Below are positions 1-6,987 of a stretch of 24,301 nucleotides of DNA, in pieces. The notes beneath the pieces were generated by a model. It saw nothing but the letters and a program-made list of their open reading frames with translations, was not told where the DNA came from and made no database searches. Made by a program: the position numbers and the translations under genes. Location of the stretch: NCBI GenBank assembly GCA_028711355.1, contig JAQTSL010000014.1, forward strand, positions 1 to 24,301. Direction: 5' to 3'. The stretch is from Rhodoferax sp. (GTDB lineage: Bacteria > Pseudomonadota > Gammaproteobacteria > Burkholderiales > Burkholderiaceae_C). Each line of letters begins with the position of its first letter. Position 1 is the first letter of the stretch.

Positions 1-1
1 C

Positions 2-976
2 GGCAAGGTCGGCTTGTTCGGCGGCGCCGGTGTCGGCAAGACCGTGAACATGATGGAACTGATCAACAACATTGCCAAGGCGCACAGCGGCTTGTCGGTG
101 TTTGCCGGCGTCGGTGAACGCACGCGTGAGGGCAACGACTTCTATCACGAGATGATGGACTCGGGCGTGGTCAACAAAGACAACCTGGGCGAATCCAAAG
201 TGTCGATGGTCTATGGCCAGATGAACGAACCCCCGGGCAACCGTCTGCGCGTGGCGCTGACTGGCCTGACCATTGCCGAATCGTTCCGCGACGAAGGCAA
301 AGACGTGCTGTTCTTTGTCGATAACATTTACCGCTACACCTTGGCCGGTACTGAAGTATCGGCGCTGCTGGGCCGCATGCCGTCAGCCGTGGGCTACCAG
401 CCCACGTTGGCTGAAGAAATGGGCCGCCTGCAAGAGCGCATCACCTCCACCAAGGTGGGCTCCATCACCTCGATCCAGGCCGTGTACGTGCCCGCTGATG
501 ACTTGACCGACCCCAGCCCTGCCACCACTTTCGCCCACCTGGACTCGACCGTGGTGCTCAGCCGTGACATCGCTTCGCTGGGTATTTACCCTGCGGTGGA
601 CCCGCTCGATTCCACCAGCCGCCAGCTCGACCCGAACGTGGTGGGCCTGGACCACTACGAAACCGCCCGTGCCGTGCAGGGCACGTTGCAGCGCTACAAA
701 GAGTTGCGCGACATCATCGCCATTTTGGGCATGGACGAATTGGCCCCAGAAGACAAATTGACGGTGGCCCGCGCCCGCAAGATTCAGCGCTTCTTGTCGC
801 AGCCGTTCCACGTGGCCGAAGTGTTTACCGGCACCCCTGGCAAATACGTGTCCCTGGCCGAAACCATTCGCGGCTTCAAGATGATCGTCGCCGGTGAATG
901 CGACCACCTGCCAGAGCAAGCGTTCTACATGGTCGGCACCATCGACGAAGCGTTCGAGAAGGCAAAAAAAGTCTAA
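2..976 (+). CDS. atpD: ATP synthase F1 subunit beta, 3' part (5' end outside window)
   Basis: Catalytic beta subunit of F1Fo ATP synthase, which makes ATP from ADP and Pi at the cytoplasmic face of the inner membrane. The frame is open from base 2, so the start lies upstream; about 324 codons of a family usually near 470 aa are present. The visible part begins at the Walker A loop (GGAGVGKT). It then shows GERTREGNDFYHEM, the Walker B region (VLFFVDNIYRYTLAGTE), the LLGRMPSAVGYQPTLAEEMG stretch and the C-terminal DHLPEQAFYMVG, all very close to E. coli AtpD. It ends in TAA. atpC follows on the same strand as the last gene of the operon, but after a 166-bp gap that holds a palindromic repeat. 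Identification is certain. Confidence 0.98.
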   Translation, partial: GKVGLFGGAGVGKTVNMMELINNIAKAHSGLSVFAGVGERTREGNDFYHEMMDSGVVNKDNLGESKVSMVYGQMNEPPGNRLRVALTGLTIAESFRDEGKDVLFFVDNIYRYTLAGTEVSALLGRMPSAVGYQPTLAEEMGRLQERITSTKVGSITSIQAVYVPADDLTDPSPATTFAHLDSTVVLSRDIASLGIYPAVDPLDSTSRQLDPNVVGLDHYETARAVQGTLQRYKELRDIIAILGMDELAPEDKLTVARARKIQRFLSQPFHVAEVFTGTPGKYVSLAETIRGFKMIVAGECDHLPEQAFYMVGTIDEAFEKAKKV

Positions 977-1001
977 CTAGCATGGCCTTGAAGTTACCCC
1001 G

Positions 1002-1109
1002 AAGCATGAGAGGTGGGTGTCATTGCGGGCCCCGACCCGCAATCCATGCAGTCCGGAGTCATGGATACCGGGTCGTAGCCCGGTATGACAAACTGTTTTT
1101 TCACGTTAA
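1002..1109 (+). repeat. Nested palindromic repeat, copy 1, between atpD and atpC
   Basis: About 108 bp with two hairpins. The left one has an 8-bp stem (ATTGCGGG, 1022-1029, with CCCGCAAT, 1036-1043). The right one has an 8-bp stem (ATACCGGG, 1065-1072, with CCCGGTAT, 1079-1086). The two 30-bp arms (1019-1048 and 1060-1089) are imperfect inverted copies of each other, both carrying GTCAT at the outer end and CCATG at the inner end. The outer ends are AAGCATGA (1002-1009) and TTTCACGTTAA (1099-1109). A second copy in reverse orientation at 13700-13810 aligns over the full length, including both ends, which defines the element. It resembles REP/BIME or MITE-type elements; no family name is assigned. 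Confidence 0.85.
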
Positions 1110-1142
1110 AGGGTGCTATACCCCTCACGGATTAGGAAGCTT

Positions 1143-1559
1143 ATGAATACCCTCCATGTTGATGTGGTCAGTGCCGAAGAATCCATCTTCTCTGGCGAGG
1201 CGCGCTTTGTCGCCTTGCCCGGTGAAGCCGGCGAGCTGGGCATCTACCCGCGCCACACGCCACTGATCACGCGCATCAAAGCGGGTTCGGTGCGCATCGA
1301 AATGGCCGATGGCGGTGAAGAGTTTGTGTTTGTCGCTGGCGGCATCCTTGAGGTGCAGCCTACTGGCGTAACCGTGCTGTCTGACACTGCGATTCGCGGC
1401 AAAGACCTTGATGACGAAAAAGCCAGCCAGGCCAAGCAAGCGGCAGAAGAAGCCATCAAAAACGCCAAGACCGACCTCGATTTGGCCAAAGCCACGTCCG
1501 AGCTGACCATCATGGCCGCACAGATGGCAGCTCTGCGCAAATACCGCGGCAAAAAATAA
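1143..1559 (+). CDS. atpC: ATP synthase F1 subunit epsilon
   Basis: Epsilon subunit of the F1 central stalk, which couples rotation to catalysis and inhibits ATP hydrolysis. The 138-aa length is normal. The N-terminal beta-sandwich is recognisable (MNTLHVDVVSAEESIFSGEA, ALPGEAGELGIYPRHTPLIT). The C-terminal helical hairpin is the Ala/Lys-rich region from about residue 88, ending AALRKYRGKK. The ATG at 1143 is chosen because AGGA at 1134-1137 is a suitable ribosome site and the protein then starts as family members do; an upstream GTG at 1113 would add ten unrelated residues. It is followed by a strong hairpin terminator and is the last gene of the atp operon. Confidence 0.97.
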   Translation: MNTLHVDVVSAEESIFSGEARFVALPGEAGELGIYPRHTPLITRIKAGSVRIEMADGGEEFVFVAGGILEVQPTGVTVLSDTAIRGKDLDDEKASQAKQAAEEAIKNAKTDLDLAKATSELTIMAAQMAALRKYRGKK

Positions 1560-1578
1560 GTACGCCTCTTGCCTTATC

Positions 1579-1606
1579 AAAAAACCGCCATGTTTGGCGG
1601 TTTTTT
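1579..1606 (+). terminator. Intrinsic terminator of the atp operon
   Basis: The 10-bp stem AAAACCGCCA (1581-1590) with TGGCGGTTTT (1595-1604) has a TGTT loop and runs into six Ts. It starts about 20 nt after the atpC stop. The A-run on the 5' side means it can also work in reverse, for the minus-strand TPM gene whose stop is at 1616. Confidence 0.9.
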
Positions 1607-1615
1607 ATGACCGAC

Positions 1616-2137
1616 TCACCCCAGCACAGGTTGATTCGGCAGTTCGTCGGGGTTGCGCGCGCCAGCCTCCAGCGCAAAGTGCTGGTGCAGCAAGCGGCTC
1701 ACTGCCCCCACCGCCTGCGTCAGCCCAGCCTCAAATTGACCCGCCTTGAACGCCGCTGACATCTGCGCCACCAGTGCCGGCCAGGTGTCCGCGCTGACGC
1801 GCTCGGCCAAGCCACGGTCAGCAACCATCTCGATATGCTTTTCTGCCAGCAGCAGGTAAATCAGCACGCCGTTGTTGTGCTCGGTGTCCCACACGCGCAG
1901 CTTGCCAAACATGGCCAGCGCACGCTGGTGGGCAATCGTTTTGACATCACTGCTCTGCCACAGATAACTCAGCGGCAAGCTGGCCTCAACGTAAATCCGA
2001 ATCTCACCGCTGTGACCCGCTTCGCTGGCCGCTACCTGGCGCGCCAATTGGTCCAGCAGCGCCGGTGGGCAGGCGCGCTCTGCCGCGTTGTCGGGCATCC
2101 AGCGGTGGCGCAATAGCCTTGCGATTTTTTGCAACAT
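1616..2137 (-). CDS. Small TPM-domain protein
   Basis: A 173-aa protein with one TPM domain (the domain of plant TLP18.3/Psb32 and bacterial YgcG-like proteins). Visible family features are GEIRIYVEASLPLSYLW, the RALAMFGKLRVWDT stretch, NNGVLIYLLLAEKHIEMVAD (about residues 96-115) and the C-terminal helix with AFKAGQFEAGLTQAV. No signal peptide or clear membrane segment is seen; the N terminus is basic (MLQKIARLLRHRW). The ATG at 2137 is preferred because it overlaps the preceding gene's stop as ATGA, implying translational coupling; the longer frame upstream is only the shadow of the Gly-rich tail. It is the third gene of lemA-TPM-TPM. Its biochemical role is unknown. Confidence 0.88.
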   Translation of the reverse strand: MLQKIARLLRHRWMPDNAAERACPPALLDQLARQVAASEAGHSGEIRIYVEASLPLSYLWQSSDVKTIAHQRALAMFGKLRVWDTEHNNGVLIYLLLAEKHIEMVADRGLAERVSADTWPALVAQMSAAFKAGQFEAGLTQAVGAVSRLLHQHFALEAGARNPDELPNQPVLG

Positions 2138-3057
2138 CACCAGCCTCCTGAGGCACCACCGCCGCCAAAATCTCCACCCCCACCCGAGCTGAAGCCGCCC
2201 CCGCCGCCACCAAATCCTCCGCCCGACCCACCGCCAAAGCCACCCTGGCCCCAACCACCATGACTGCCACGGCCACCACGCCCGCTGCGCCCCCCCAGGT
2301 TAGCCAGCGGTGTGGACTGAACCAGCGCGGCCACCATCGCCAGCAACCCAGCCAGCACCGCCAGCACGATGCTGCTGGTAAACGTCATGGCAATCAAGCC
2401 GGCCACCCCACCAGTAGCGATCGACCCCAACTGGTTACCCATGATCCGCCGTGTCACAGCGCCGACCACCGGCACGGCAATAAACATGAAGATGCCCAGC
2501 TCCAGCCAGTCAAAGCCTTGCTTGCGACTCGCAGGGGTCTGCGCAGGTGCAGGCAAGGCTTCGCCCGTGATCAGCGCCTGAATGCGGGTCAGCGCAGCAT
2601 CAATGCCACCGGCGTAGTCAGATTGCCTGAAGCGCGGCGTGATCAGGCCATCGATGATGCGTTTGGCCTCCAGGTCAGGAATAGCGCCTTCGAGCGTCTT
2701 GGCCACTTCTATGCGCAACTTGCGGTCTTGCATGGCGCCTATCAACACCAGCCCGTCACCGATCTCCTTGCGGCCAATTTTCCAGTCGTTGGCAACCCGG
2801 TTGGCGTACGCGGCAATGTCCTCGGGCTGGGTGCTGGGCACCAACAGCACGACCACCTGCGCGCCGCGCGCTTGCTCAAAGGCCACCAGCCGGGCATCCA
2901 GCGCCAGGCGTTGTGCCTCAGACAGCGTGCCGCTCTGGTCAATAACATGCGCTGTCAGCGGCGGCACCGCTTGCTGCGCCCAAGCCACCGCGCCCAGGGT
3001 GCAAGCCCACAGCAGGGCCAGCCTGGCAAACACCGACAGCGCGTGCACCAAAATCAT
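2137..3057 (-). CDS. TPM-domain membrane protein with Gly-rich tail (YgcG family)
   Basis: 306 aa. Residues 1-27 form a signal peptide (hydrophobic core LALLWACTLGAVAWA, likely cleaved after AWA). A TPM domain covers about residues 30-165: VIDQSGTLSEAQRLALDARL, GAQVVVLLVPSTQPEDIAAY, and GRKEIGDGLVLIGAMQDRKL. Two hydrophobic segments follow (about 187-203 and 215-245). A tail of over 50 residues, almost only Gly, Ser and Phe, ends in GGGGASGGW. The expected topology is a TPM domain on the outer face of the inner membrane. The start overlaps the lemA stop as ATGA and the stop overlaps the next start the same way, so the three genes form one operon. Such proteins commonly accompany LemA; the molecular activity is not established. 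Confidence 0.92.
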   Translation of the reverse strand: MILVHALSVFARLALLWACTLGAVAWAQQAVPPLTAHVIDQSGTLSEAQRLALDARLVAFEQARGAQVVVLLVPSTQPEDIAAYANRVANDWKIGRKEIGDGLVLIGAMQDRKLRIEVAKTLEGAIPDLEAKRIIDGLITPRFRQSDYAGGIDAALTRIQALITGEALPAPAQTPASRKQGFDWLELGIFMFIAVPVVGAVTRRIMGNQLGSIATGGVAGLIAMTFTSSIVLAVLAGLLAMVAALVQSTPLANLGGRSGRGGRGSHGGWGQGGFGGGSGGGFGGGGGGFSSGGGGDFGGGGASGGW

Positions 3058-3641
3058 TTTTTATTGAAGTCCACGGTTGGCGGCGCCGAGATCGCGGCCT
3101 CGTTGGCCACCGTAAAGTTGGCCTTGGGCTGGTAGCTAAACACCATTGCCGTCAGGTTGCTGGGGAAGCTGCGCGCCAGCACGTTGTAGTCTTGCACCGC
3201 CTGAATGTAGCGGTTGCGTGCCACGGTAATGCGGTTTTCGGTGCCCTCCAACTGCACGCGCAAGTCACTGAAACCTTGGTTAGCCTTGAGGTTGGGGTAG
3301 CGCTCCACCGTTACCATCAGGCGGCTCAAGGCCGAACCCAGCTCACCCTGCGCGGCCTGAAATTTGGCAAACGCGTCTGGGTTGTTCAACACCTCGGGCG
3401 TGACCTGCATCGACGTTGCCTTGGCGCGCGCCTCAATCACCTTGGTCAGCGTTTCTTGCTCAAAGTTGGCCTCGCCCTTGACCGTGGCGACAATGTTGGG
3501 CACCAGGTCAGCACGGCGCTGGTACTGGTTCTGCACCTCGCTCCAGGCCGATTTGGTCTGCTCGTCAAGCCGTTGAAAGTCGTTGTAGCCGCAGCCGCTC
3601 AGCAGCAGCACGGTCATCAGCATCAGGAACCAGCGTTTCAT
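3054..3641 (-). CDS. lemA: LemA family lipoprotein
   Basis: 195 aa. The N terminus MKRWFLMLMTVLLLSGCGYN is a lipoprotein signal with lipobox LLSGC, so Cys17 should be lipidated. The LemA core follows: DFQRLDEQTKSAWSEVQNQY, RRADLVPNIVATVKGEANFE, GELGSALSRLMVTVERYPNL, and the end of the fold with YNVLARSFPSNL. The ATG at 3641 is chosen because GGAGG lies 5 nt upstream and because it starts exactly at the signal peptide; the open frame to 3713 adds an unrelated stretch. First gene of the lemA-TPM-TPM operon. The family is widespread and its function is poorly defined. Confidence 0.95.
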   Translation of the reverse strand: MKRWFLMLMTVLLLSGCGYNDFQRLDEQTKSAWSEVQNQYQRRADLVPNIVATVKGEANFEQETLTKVIEARAKATSMQVTPEVLNNPDAFAKFQAAQGELGSALSRLMVTVERYPNLKANQGFSDLRVQLEGTENRITVARNRYIQAVQDYNVLARSFPSNLTAMVFSYQPKANFTVANEAAISAPPTVDFNKK

Positions 3642-3796
3642 GAACACCTCCGCAGTAAAAAAAAGGGAACGGTAGCACAGCCTGACAGATCGCGGCGCCA
3701 CGCCAAAAATCAAGTCTGCGTGGTCATCTTGACCCTGTCAAAAGACGCTCCATTGAATCACGGCAAAATCAGAGCTTGTTCACCCTGGTCTCAACC

Positions 3797-4246
3797 ATGC
3801 CCAAAGCCCGCAAATCGTCCGCCCAAGTCGGCGGCTCCGCCGACGAAACTGAGAGCACATTCTATGAGGCCATGCAAACGGGCGACATTGAGCGGCTGAT
3901 GTCTTGCTGGGCCGACGAAGACGAGGTGATCTGCATCCACCCGGGTGGCCCGCGGCTGGTGGGCCTGGGCGCGGTGCGGGCGGCGTTTGAGTCAGTCTTC
4001 AACAACGGCAACGTGCGTGTGCAGATAGAAGCCTTGCGCAAGATCGAGTCGATGACCAGCGCCGTGCACAGCGTGCGCGAACGCATTGAACTGCTCACCA
4101 ACGAAGGCCCGGTAGAAGCCTTTGCCATTGCCACCAACGTCTATCACAAGACCGCGCAAGGCTGGCGCATGGTGGCGCACCATGTCAGCCCCGGCTCGCT
4201 ACGTGAAGCACCGGACATTTCTGAAGTGCCGCACGTTCTGCATTAA
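3797..4246 (+). CDS. NTF2-like / SnoaL-like protein
   Basis: 149 aa. A cone-shaped alpha+beta domain of the NTF2/SnoaL superfamily is suggested by ESTFYEAMQTGDIERLMSCW, ADEDEVICIHPGGPRLVGLG, AVRAAFESVFNNGNVRVQIE and the terminal strand GWRMVAHHVSP. Proteins of this shape may be small enzymes or ligand-binding domains; no catalytic residue can be assigned. The ATG at 3797 (MPKARKSS) is favoured over a TTG at 3776. The gene diverges from lemA. Its stop is followed directly by a palindromic repeat that fills the space up to the next gene. Confidence 0.82.
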   Translation: MPKARKSSAQVGGSADETESTFYEAMQTGDIERLMSCWADEDEVICIHPGGPRLVGLGAVRAAFESVFNNGNVRVQIEALRKIESMTSAVHSVRERIELLTNEGPVEAFAIATNVYHKTAQGWRMVAHHVSPGSLREAPDISEVPHVLH

Positions 4247-4286
4247 ATTGGCCTCTAGCGCATATATCTAAAGCGTAACATGCTAT
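4247..4286 (-). repeat. 40-bp palindromic repeat (TAGCTGCT family), copy A
   Basis: Read on the minus strand it runs TAGCATGTTACGCTT, then 8 nt, then GCGCTAGAGGCCAAT. It matches the copies at 5801, 8167, 8736 (minus) and 9803. It fills the whole gap between the NTF2-like stop (4244-4246) and the YheT start; the A of that ATG (4285) is part of the repeat. No other ribosome site is visible. Confidence 0.7.
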
Positions 4287-5271
4287 GAACTACATAGCTC
4301 CTTGGTGGCTGCCGGGCGGCCACGCGCAGACCATCTGGCCAGCCATTGGCGCACGACCCGGTCCACCAGGCGTGGCGCGCCAAGCCATTACCTACCGGCG
4401 TGAGCGCTGGGACACGCCAGACGATGACTTCATCGATCTGGATTGGCTCAACAGCGCGCCATCGTCCACGCTGCTGGTGTTGTTCCACGGTCTGGAGGGT
4501 TCGTCGCGCAGCCATTACGCGCTGGCCTTTGCCGCCTGGGCCCGGCAGCAGGGCATCGGCTTGGTGGTGCCGCACTTTCGGGGCTGTAGTGGCCAGATCA
4601 ACCGCGCGCCGCGCGCCTATCACTCGGGCGACTTTGAAGAAATTGGTTGGATCTTGCAACGCCTGCGCTCGCGGCATGCGGGCAAGTTGCTGGCGCTGGG
4701 TGTGTCACTGGGCGGCAACGCCTTGCTGCGCTGGGCTGAAGAAGCGGACACGGACGCTGCGCGCTGTGTAAGCGCGCTGGCTGGCATCTCGGCCCCGTTG
4801 GACCTGGCCGCCAGTGGCCAGGCGATTGGCCGTGGCCTGAACCGGCAGATTTATACCCGCCGCTTTTTGGCCACCATGAAACCGCGCGCCTGGCAAAAGC
4901 TGGCGCAGTTTCCGGGCCTGTTTGATGCGCACGCTTTGCACGCCGCACGCGACCTGTACGCTTTTGACAATGTATTCACCGCGCCGCTGCATGGCTTCAA
5001 AAACACGCAAGACTACTGGCGGCGCGCCTCGGCCAAACCGCATCTGGCGCGCATCCGCGTACCCACGCTGGTGGTCAACGCCCGCAACGACCCGTTTGTG
5101 CCGGCCCATTGCCTGCCCCATGCAAAGGCGGTGGGTGACCATGTGACGCTGTGGCAGCCAGAGGGCGGCGGTCACGTTGGCTTTGCCCTGGGGCGCCCGC
5201 CCGGGCACTTGCAAACGTTGCCTCAAAAAGTGGGTGGCTGGCTGGTTGCTGCGGGAGGTGGAAATGGATGA
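4285..5271 (+). CDS. yheT: YheT family alpha/beta hydrolase
   Basis: 328 aa, the usual length for this family. It opens with the family signature WWLPGGHAQTIWPA. The oxyanion region is LLVLFHGLEGSSRSHYA, the family block is HFRGCSGQINRAPRAYHSGD, and the nucleophile elbow is GVSLGGNALLRW with Ser141. Asp269 (NARNDPF) and His297 (GGGHVGF) complete a catalytic triad. It is soluble; the substrate is unknown, although the family is often annotated as carboxylesterase-like. It overlaps the next gene by 8 bp (ATGGATGA), so the two are probably co-translated. The start codon lies at the edge of a palindromic repeat. Confidence 0.93.
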   Translation: MNYIAPWWLPGGHAQTIWPAIGARPGPPGVARQAITYRRERWDTPDDDFIDLDWLNSAPSSTLLVLFHGLEGSSRSHYALAFAAWARQQGIGLVVPHFRGCSGQINRAPRAYHSGDFEEIGWILQRLRSRHAGKLLALGVSLGGNALLRWAEEADTDAARCVSALAGISAPLDLAASGQAIGRGLNRQIYTRRFLATMKPRAWQKLAQFPGLFDAHALHAARDLYAFDNVFTAPLHGFKNTQDYWRRASAKPHLARIRVPTLVVNARNDPFVPAHCLPHAKAVGDHVTLWQPEGGGHVGFALGRPPGHLQTLPQKVGGWLVAAGGGNG

Positions 5272-5803
5272 CATCGTTGCACAAGCCATGCGCAAATGGC
5301 CCAAGGTGCCCGCCTGCCACGGCTGGCTCGGGCTGGACGCCCGTGGCCAATGGTTGCTGCGTGACGCCGCCGCGCAGGCGCTGGGCGCATTTGACAGCGG
5401 CGTGCCGGGTGCCAAGGGCAGCGTGCTGGCGCATGCGGGATTGATCGACTTCATCGGCCGCAATTACAGCGCTGACGTCGCCGGGTGCTGGTATTTTCAG
5501 AACGGGCCGCAGCGCGTGTTTGTCGAGTTAGAAGCCACGCCACTGATCTGGCGGGTGCAGCCAGACCTGTCGCTGCAAGACCATCGTGGCGGCAGCGCAA
5601 CCTATCAACAATGCTGGGTGGACGAAACCGGGCGCGTCTATCTGCTGACCGACCGCGGCTTTGGCCTGGTGCCGAGCCAAGACGTTGCCCTGGCTGCTGA
5701 CGCCATCGAGCGTGGCCGGTGGCTGCCTCAGGACATCTTGCAGAGCGTGCTACCGGCCCGCTTTGGCTTTGTCAAAAGCCCACAAGCGCTCCATATTAAA
5801 TAG
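5264..5803 (+). CDS. Conserved protein of unknown function (DUF2946-like, tentative)
   Basis: 179 aa, soluble, with no signal or membrane segment. The chosen start is MDDIVAQAMRKWPKVPACHG, with GGGAGGTG just upstream inside the end of yheT; an upstream in-frame start would overlap yheT needlessly. Notable blocks are GWLGLDARGQWLLRD, LIDFIGRNYSAD, CWYFQNGPQRVFVELEATPL and TDRGFGLV. I recall this as a betaproteobacterial family commonly beside yheT and tentatively link it to DUF2946; that name is from memory and unchecked. Its stop codon TAG and 3' flank come from a palindromic repeat, so the C terminus (after about residue 170) may differ from relatives. Confidence 0.8.
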   Translation: MDDIVAQAMRKWPKVPACHGWLGLDARGQWLLRDAAAQALGAFDSGVPGAKGSVLAHAGLIDFIGRNYSADVAGCWYFQNGPQRVFVELEATPLIWRVQPDLSLQDHRGGSATYQQCWVDETGRVYLLTDRGFGLVPSQDVALAADAIERGRWLPQDILQSVLPARFGFVKSPQALHIK

Positions 5804-5842
5804 CTGCTCGCGCTTGTAGATAAAGGGCTAGAACCTGAAAAG
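5801..5842 (+). repeat. 40-bp palindromic repeat (TAGCTGCT family), copy B
   Basis: TAGCTGCTCGCGCTTGTAGA followed by TAAAGGGCTAGAACC and an A-rich end. It is the best match to the inferred consensus TAGCTGCTYGCGCTT-N8-GCGCTAGAGGCC. The first three bases are the stop codon of the upstream gene. It occupies most of the space between two convergent genes. Confidence 0.7.
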
Positions 5843-5850
5843 GTACTTTG

Positions 5851-6399
5851 CTATTGGGAGACGGCAGCTTCCGGTGCCGGCGCTGCGGCACCAGCGGGCG
5901 CAGCCGGTTCCTCAAACTTGGCGCCACCGGCGTTGGCCATATAAACCATGGCGCGGGCCACTTCGTCGTCAGAAAAAGCGCCCCCACCCTGCGGGGTCAT
6001 GTTGCCCTTGCCTTTGAGCGCCGAATTCAACAACGCGTCGTAGCCGGTCTTGATGCGCGGTGCCCACGCGGCGGCATCGCCAAACTTGGGTGCGCCCACC
6101 AGACCGGCGGTGTGGCAGGTAGTGCACTGTGCCTTGAAAACTTGTTCGCCGGTCTTGGGCGCACTGCTGGCGGCACCCAGCGACAGCACACCCACTTTCT
6201 GGATGCGGGTGGCGGTGGCTTCTTCAGACATGGACGATGGCGTACCCTGACCGTCGGCCACTTTGTATTGGTTGATCAGCCAGACCACCAGCAGCACCGG
6301 CACCACCGCCAGTGCCAAGATGCTGATGATTTTTTTGCTGGCCGAAGGCGCCGGTGCGCCATGGGCGTCGTGGTCAGAAGGGGTGTGCGTAGTGCTCAT
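5851..6399 (-). CDS. Membrane-anchored class I c-type cytochrome (cytochrome c5 family)
   Basis: 182 aa electron-transfer protein. A short polar N terminus is followed by a single membrane anchor (about residues 23-42, IISILALAVVPVLLVVW). After a linker comes a mono-haem domain with CTTCH at 92-96 and axial ligand Met134 in GKGNMTPQGGG. The MTPQGGG motif and the following DDEVARAMVYMANAGG helix are typical of cytochrome c5/CytC-555-type domains. An Ala/Pro-rich tail ends the protein. The haem domain should face the periplasm. Likely role: carrying electrons in respiration; partners are not encoded here. The gene is convergent with the preceding one. Confidence 0.93.
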   Translation of the reverse strand: MSTTHTPSDHDAHGAPAPSASKKIISILALAVVPVLLVVWLINQYKVADGQGTPSSMSEEATATRIQKVGVLSLGAASSAPKTGEQVFKAQCTTCHTAGLVGAPKFGDAAAWAPRIKTGYDALLNSALKGKGNMTPQGGGAFSDDEVARAMVYMANAGGAKFEEPAAPAGAAAPAPEAAVSQ

Positions 6400-6543
6400 G
6401 GTTCAATGCTTGTGAGTTCTTGACTGTGAGTGACACTGTAACAGCGTTGCGAAGTTTGTTCAGGTGCAAGAAGATTGACCCGGCGTGCCAGTGGAGCACC
6501 CGGGCTTCGTGCGAAAATAGGCACATCGGTTTTTTGCAGCGTT

Positions 6544-6619
6544 GCGGCTGTAGCTCAGTGGATAGAGTATTGGCCTCCGAAGCCAAGGGTCGTGGGTTCG
6601 ATCCCCGCCAGCCGCACCA
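6544..6619 (+). tRNA. tRNA-Arg(CCG)
   Basis: 76 nt with an encoded CCA end. The 7-bp acceptor stem is GCGGCTG (6544-6550) with CAGCCGC (6609-6615), then A and CCA (6617-6619). The anticodon stem TTGGC/GCCAA encloses loop CTCCGAA, giving anticodon CCG (arginine, CGG codons). The T-arm has GGTTCGATCCC. All stems are intact. Confidence 0.97.
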
Positions 6620-6798
6620 GTTGGGTCAGAGCACGTTGCTGCGTCCAGCCGGTAAAGCGTCTGCCGGCGCTGGTGGTCATAAAGTCGCTGATGGGCTGTT
6701 CAACCGAGAAAATCCATGAGGCGGGTGTTCGACCCTGCACCGCGACTGGCGGCCGATTTGCGGTCATTTTGGACCGTTATTCGTTGCTCATGGCCGAG
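6620..6798. other. Non-coding stretch downstream of tRNA-Arg
   Basis: No convincing gene is seen between the tRNA and the fragment at 6799; the small open frames have no recognisable motifs and no ribosome sites. GGTC(6761-6764) and GACC(6771-6774) make only a weak hairpin. The region may be degraded sequence left beside the tRNA gene. Confidence 0.5.
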
Positions 6799-6987
6799 CT
6801 ATGAACGCCTCAGGCCCGCCCAAACTGCCTCGCAACTCGCTTCGCCATCCATCTGTGCCCTAATCGATTTTCCCGGTTCAAATCTTTTCACAGAATCGCC
6901 GTTGTGTTTCGATTCTGACCGTTTGCATCTGCCAAAATGCACTATCCGGTCTGTTTCATTGACTGCAACGATGTCAATTTCAATCAT
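6799..6987 (-). pseudogene. Fragment of a DUF234-type AAA ATPase (C-terminal part)
   Basis: 62 codons starting MIEIDIVAVNETDRIVHFGR and then CKRSESK. This resembles the nuclease-like DUF234 region at the end of certain archaeal-type ATPases, where an EID-VAV...FGxCK pattern is typical (recognised from memory). The ATPase part is absent and the frame degenerates after the CKRS motif. The ATG overlaps the hydrolase stop by 4 bp. It could be a small expressed remnant, but a gene fragment beside a tRNA is the better reading. Confidence 0.4.

Noticed and set aside
383..919. Long open frame antisense to atpD
   Set aside because: A high-GC shadow of a highly conserved gene, with no ribosome site or recognisable motif.
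1019..1089. CRISPR-like spacing of the repeated arms
   Set aside because: Only two arms, inverted rather than direct, each itself a hairpin; no array or cas genes.
2260..3135. 291-codon plus-strand frame opposite the TPM gene
   Set aside because: His/Gln/Arg-rich composition typical of an antisense shadow of a Gly-rich, high-GC gene; the minus-strand gene is clearly real.
3729..3758. Promoter-like TTGACC and TTGAAT before the NTF2-like gene, with a TTGAC/GTCAA palindrome that could serve both directions
   Set aside because: The -10 matches 4 of 6 with an 18-nt spacer, and the reverse direction has no acceptable -10, so the evidence is too weak to list.
6475..6543. TTGACC upstream of tRNA-Arg as a promoter
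   Set aside because: No acceptable -10 box lies 16-18 nt downstream of it.
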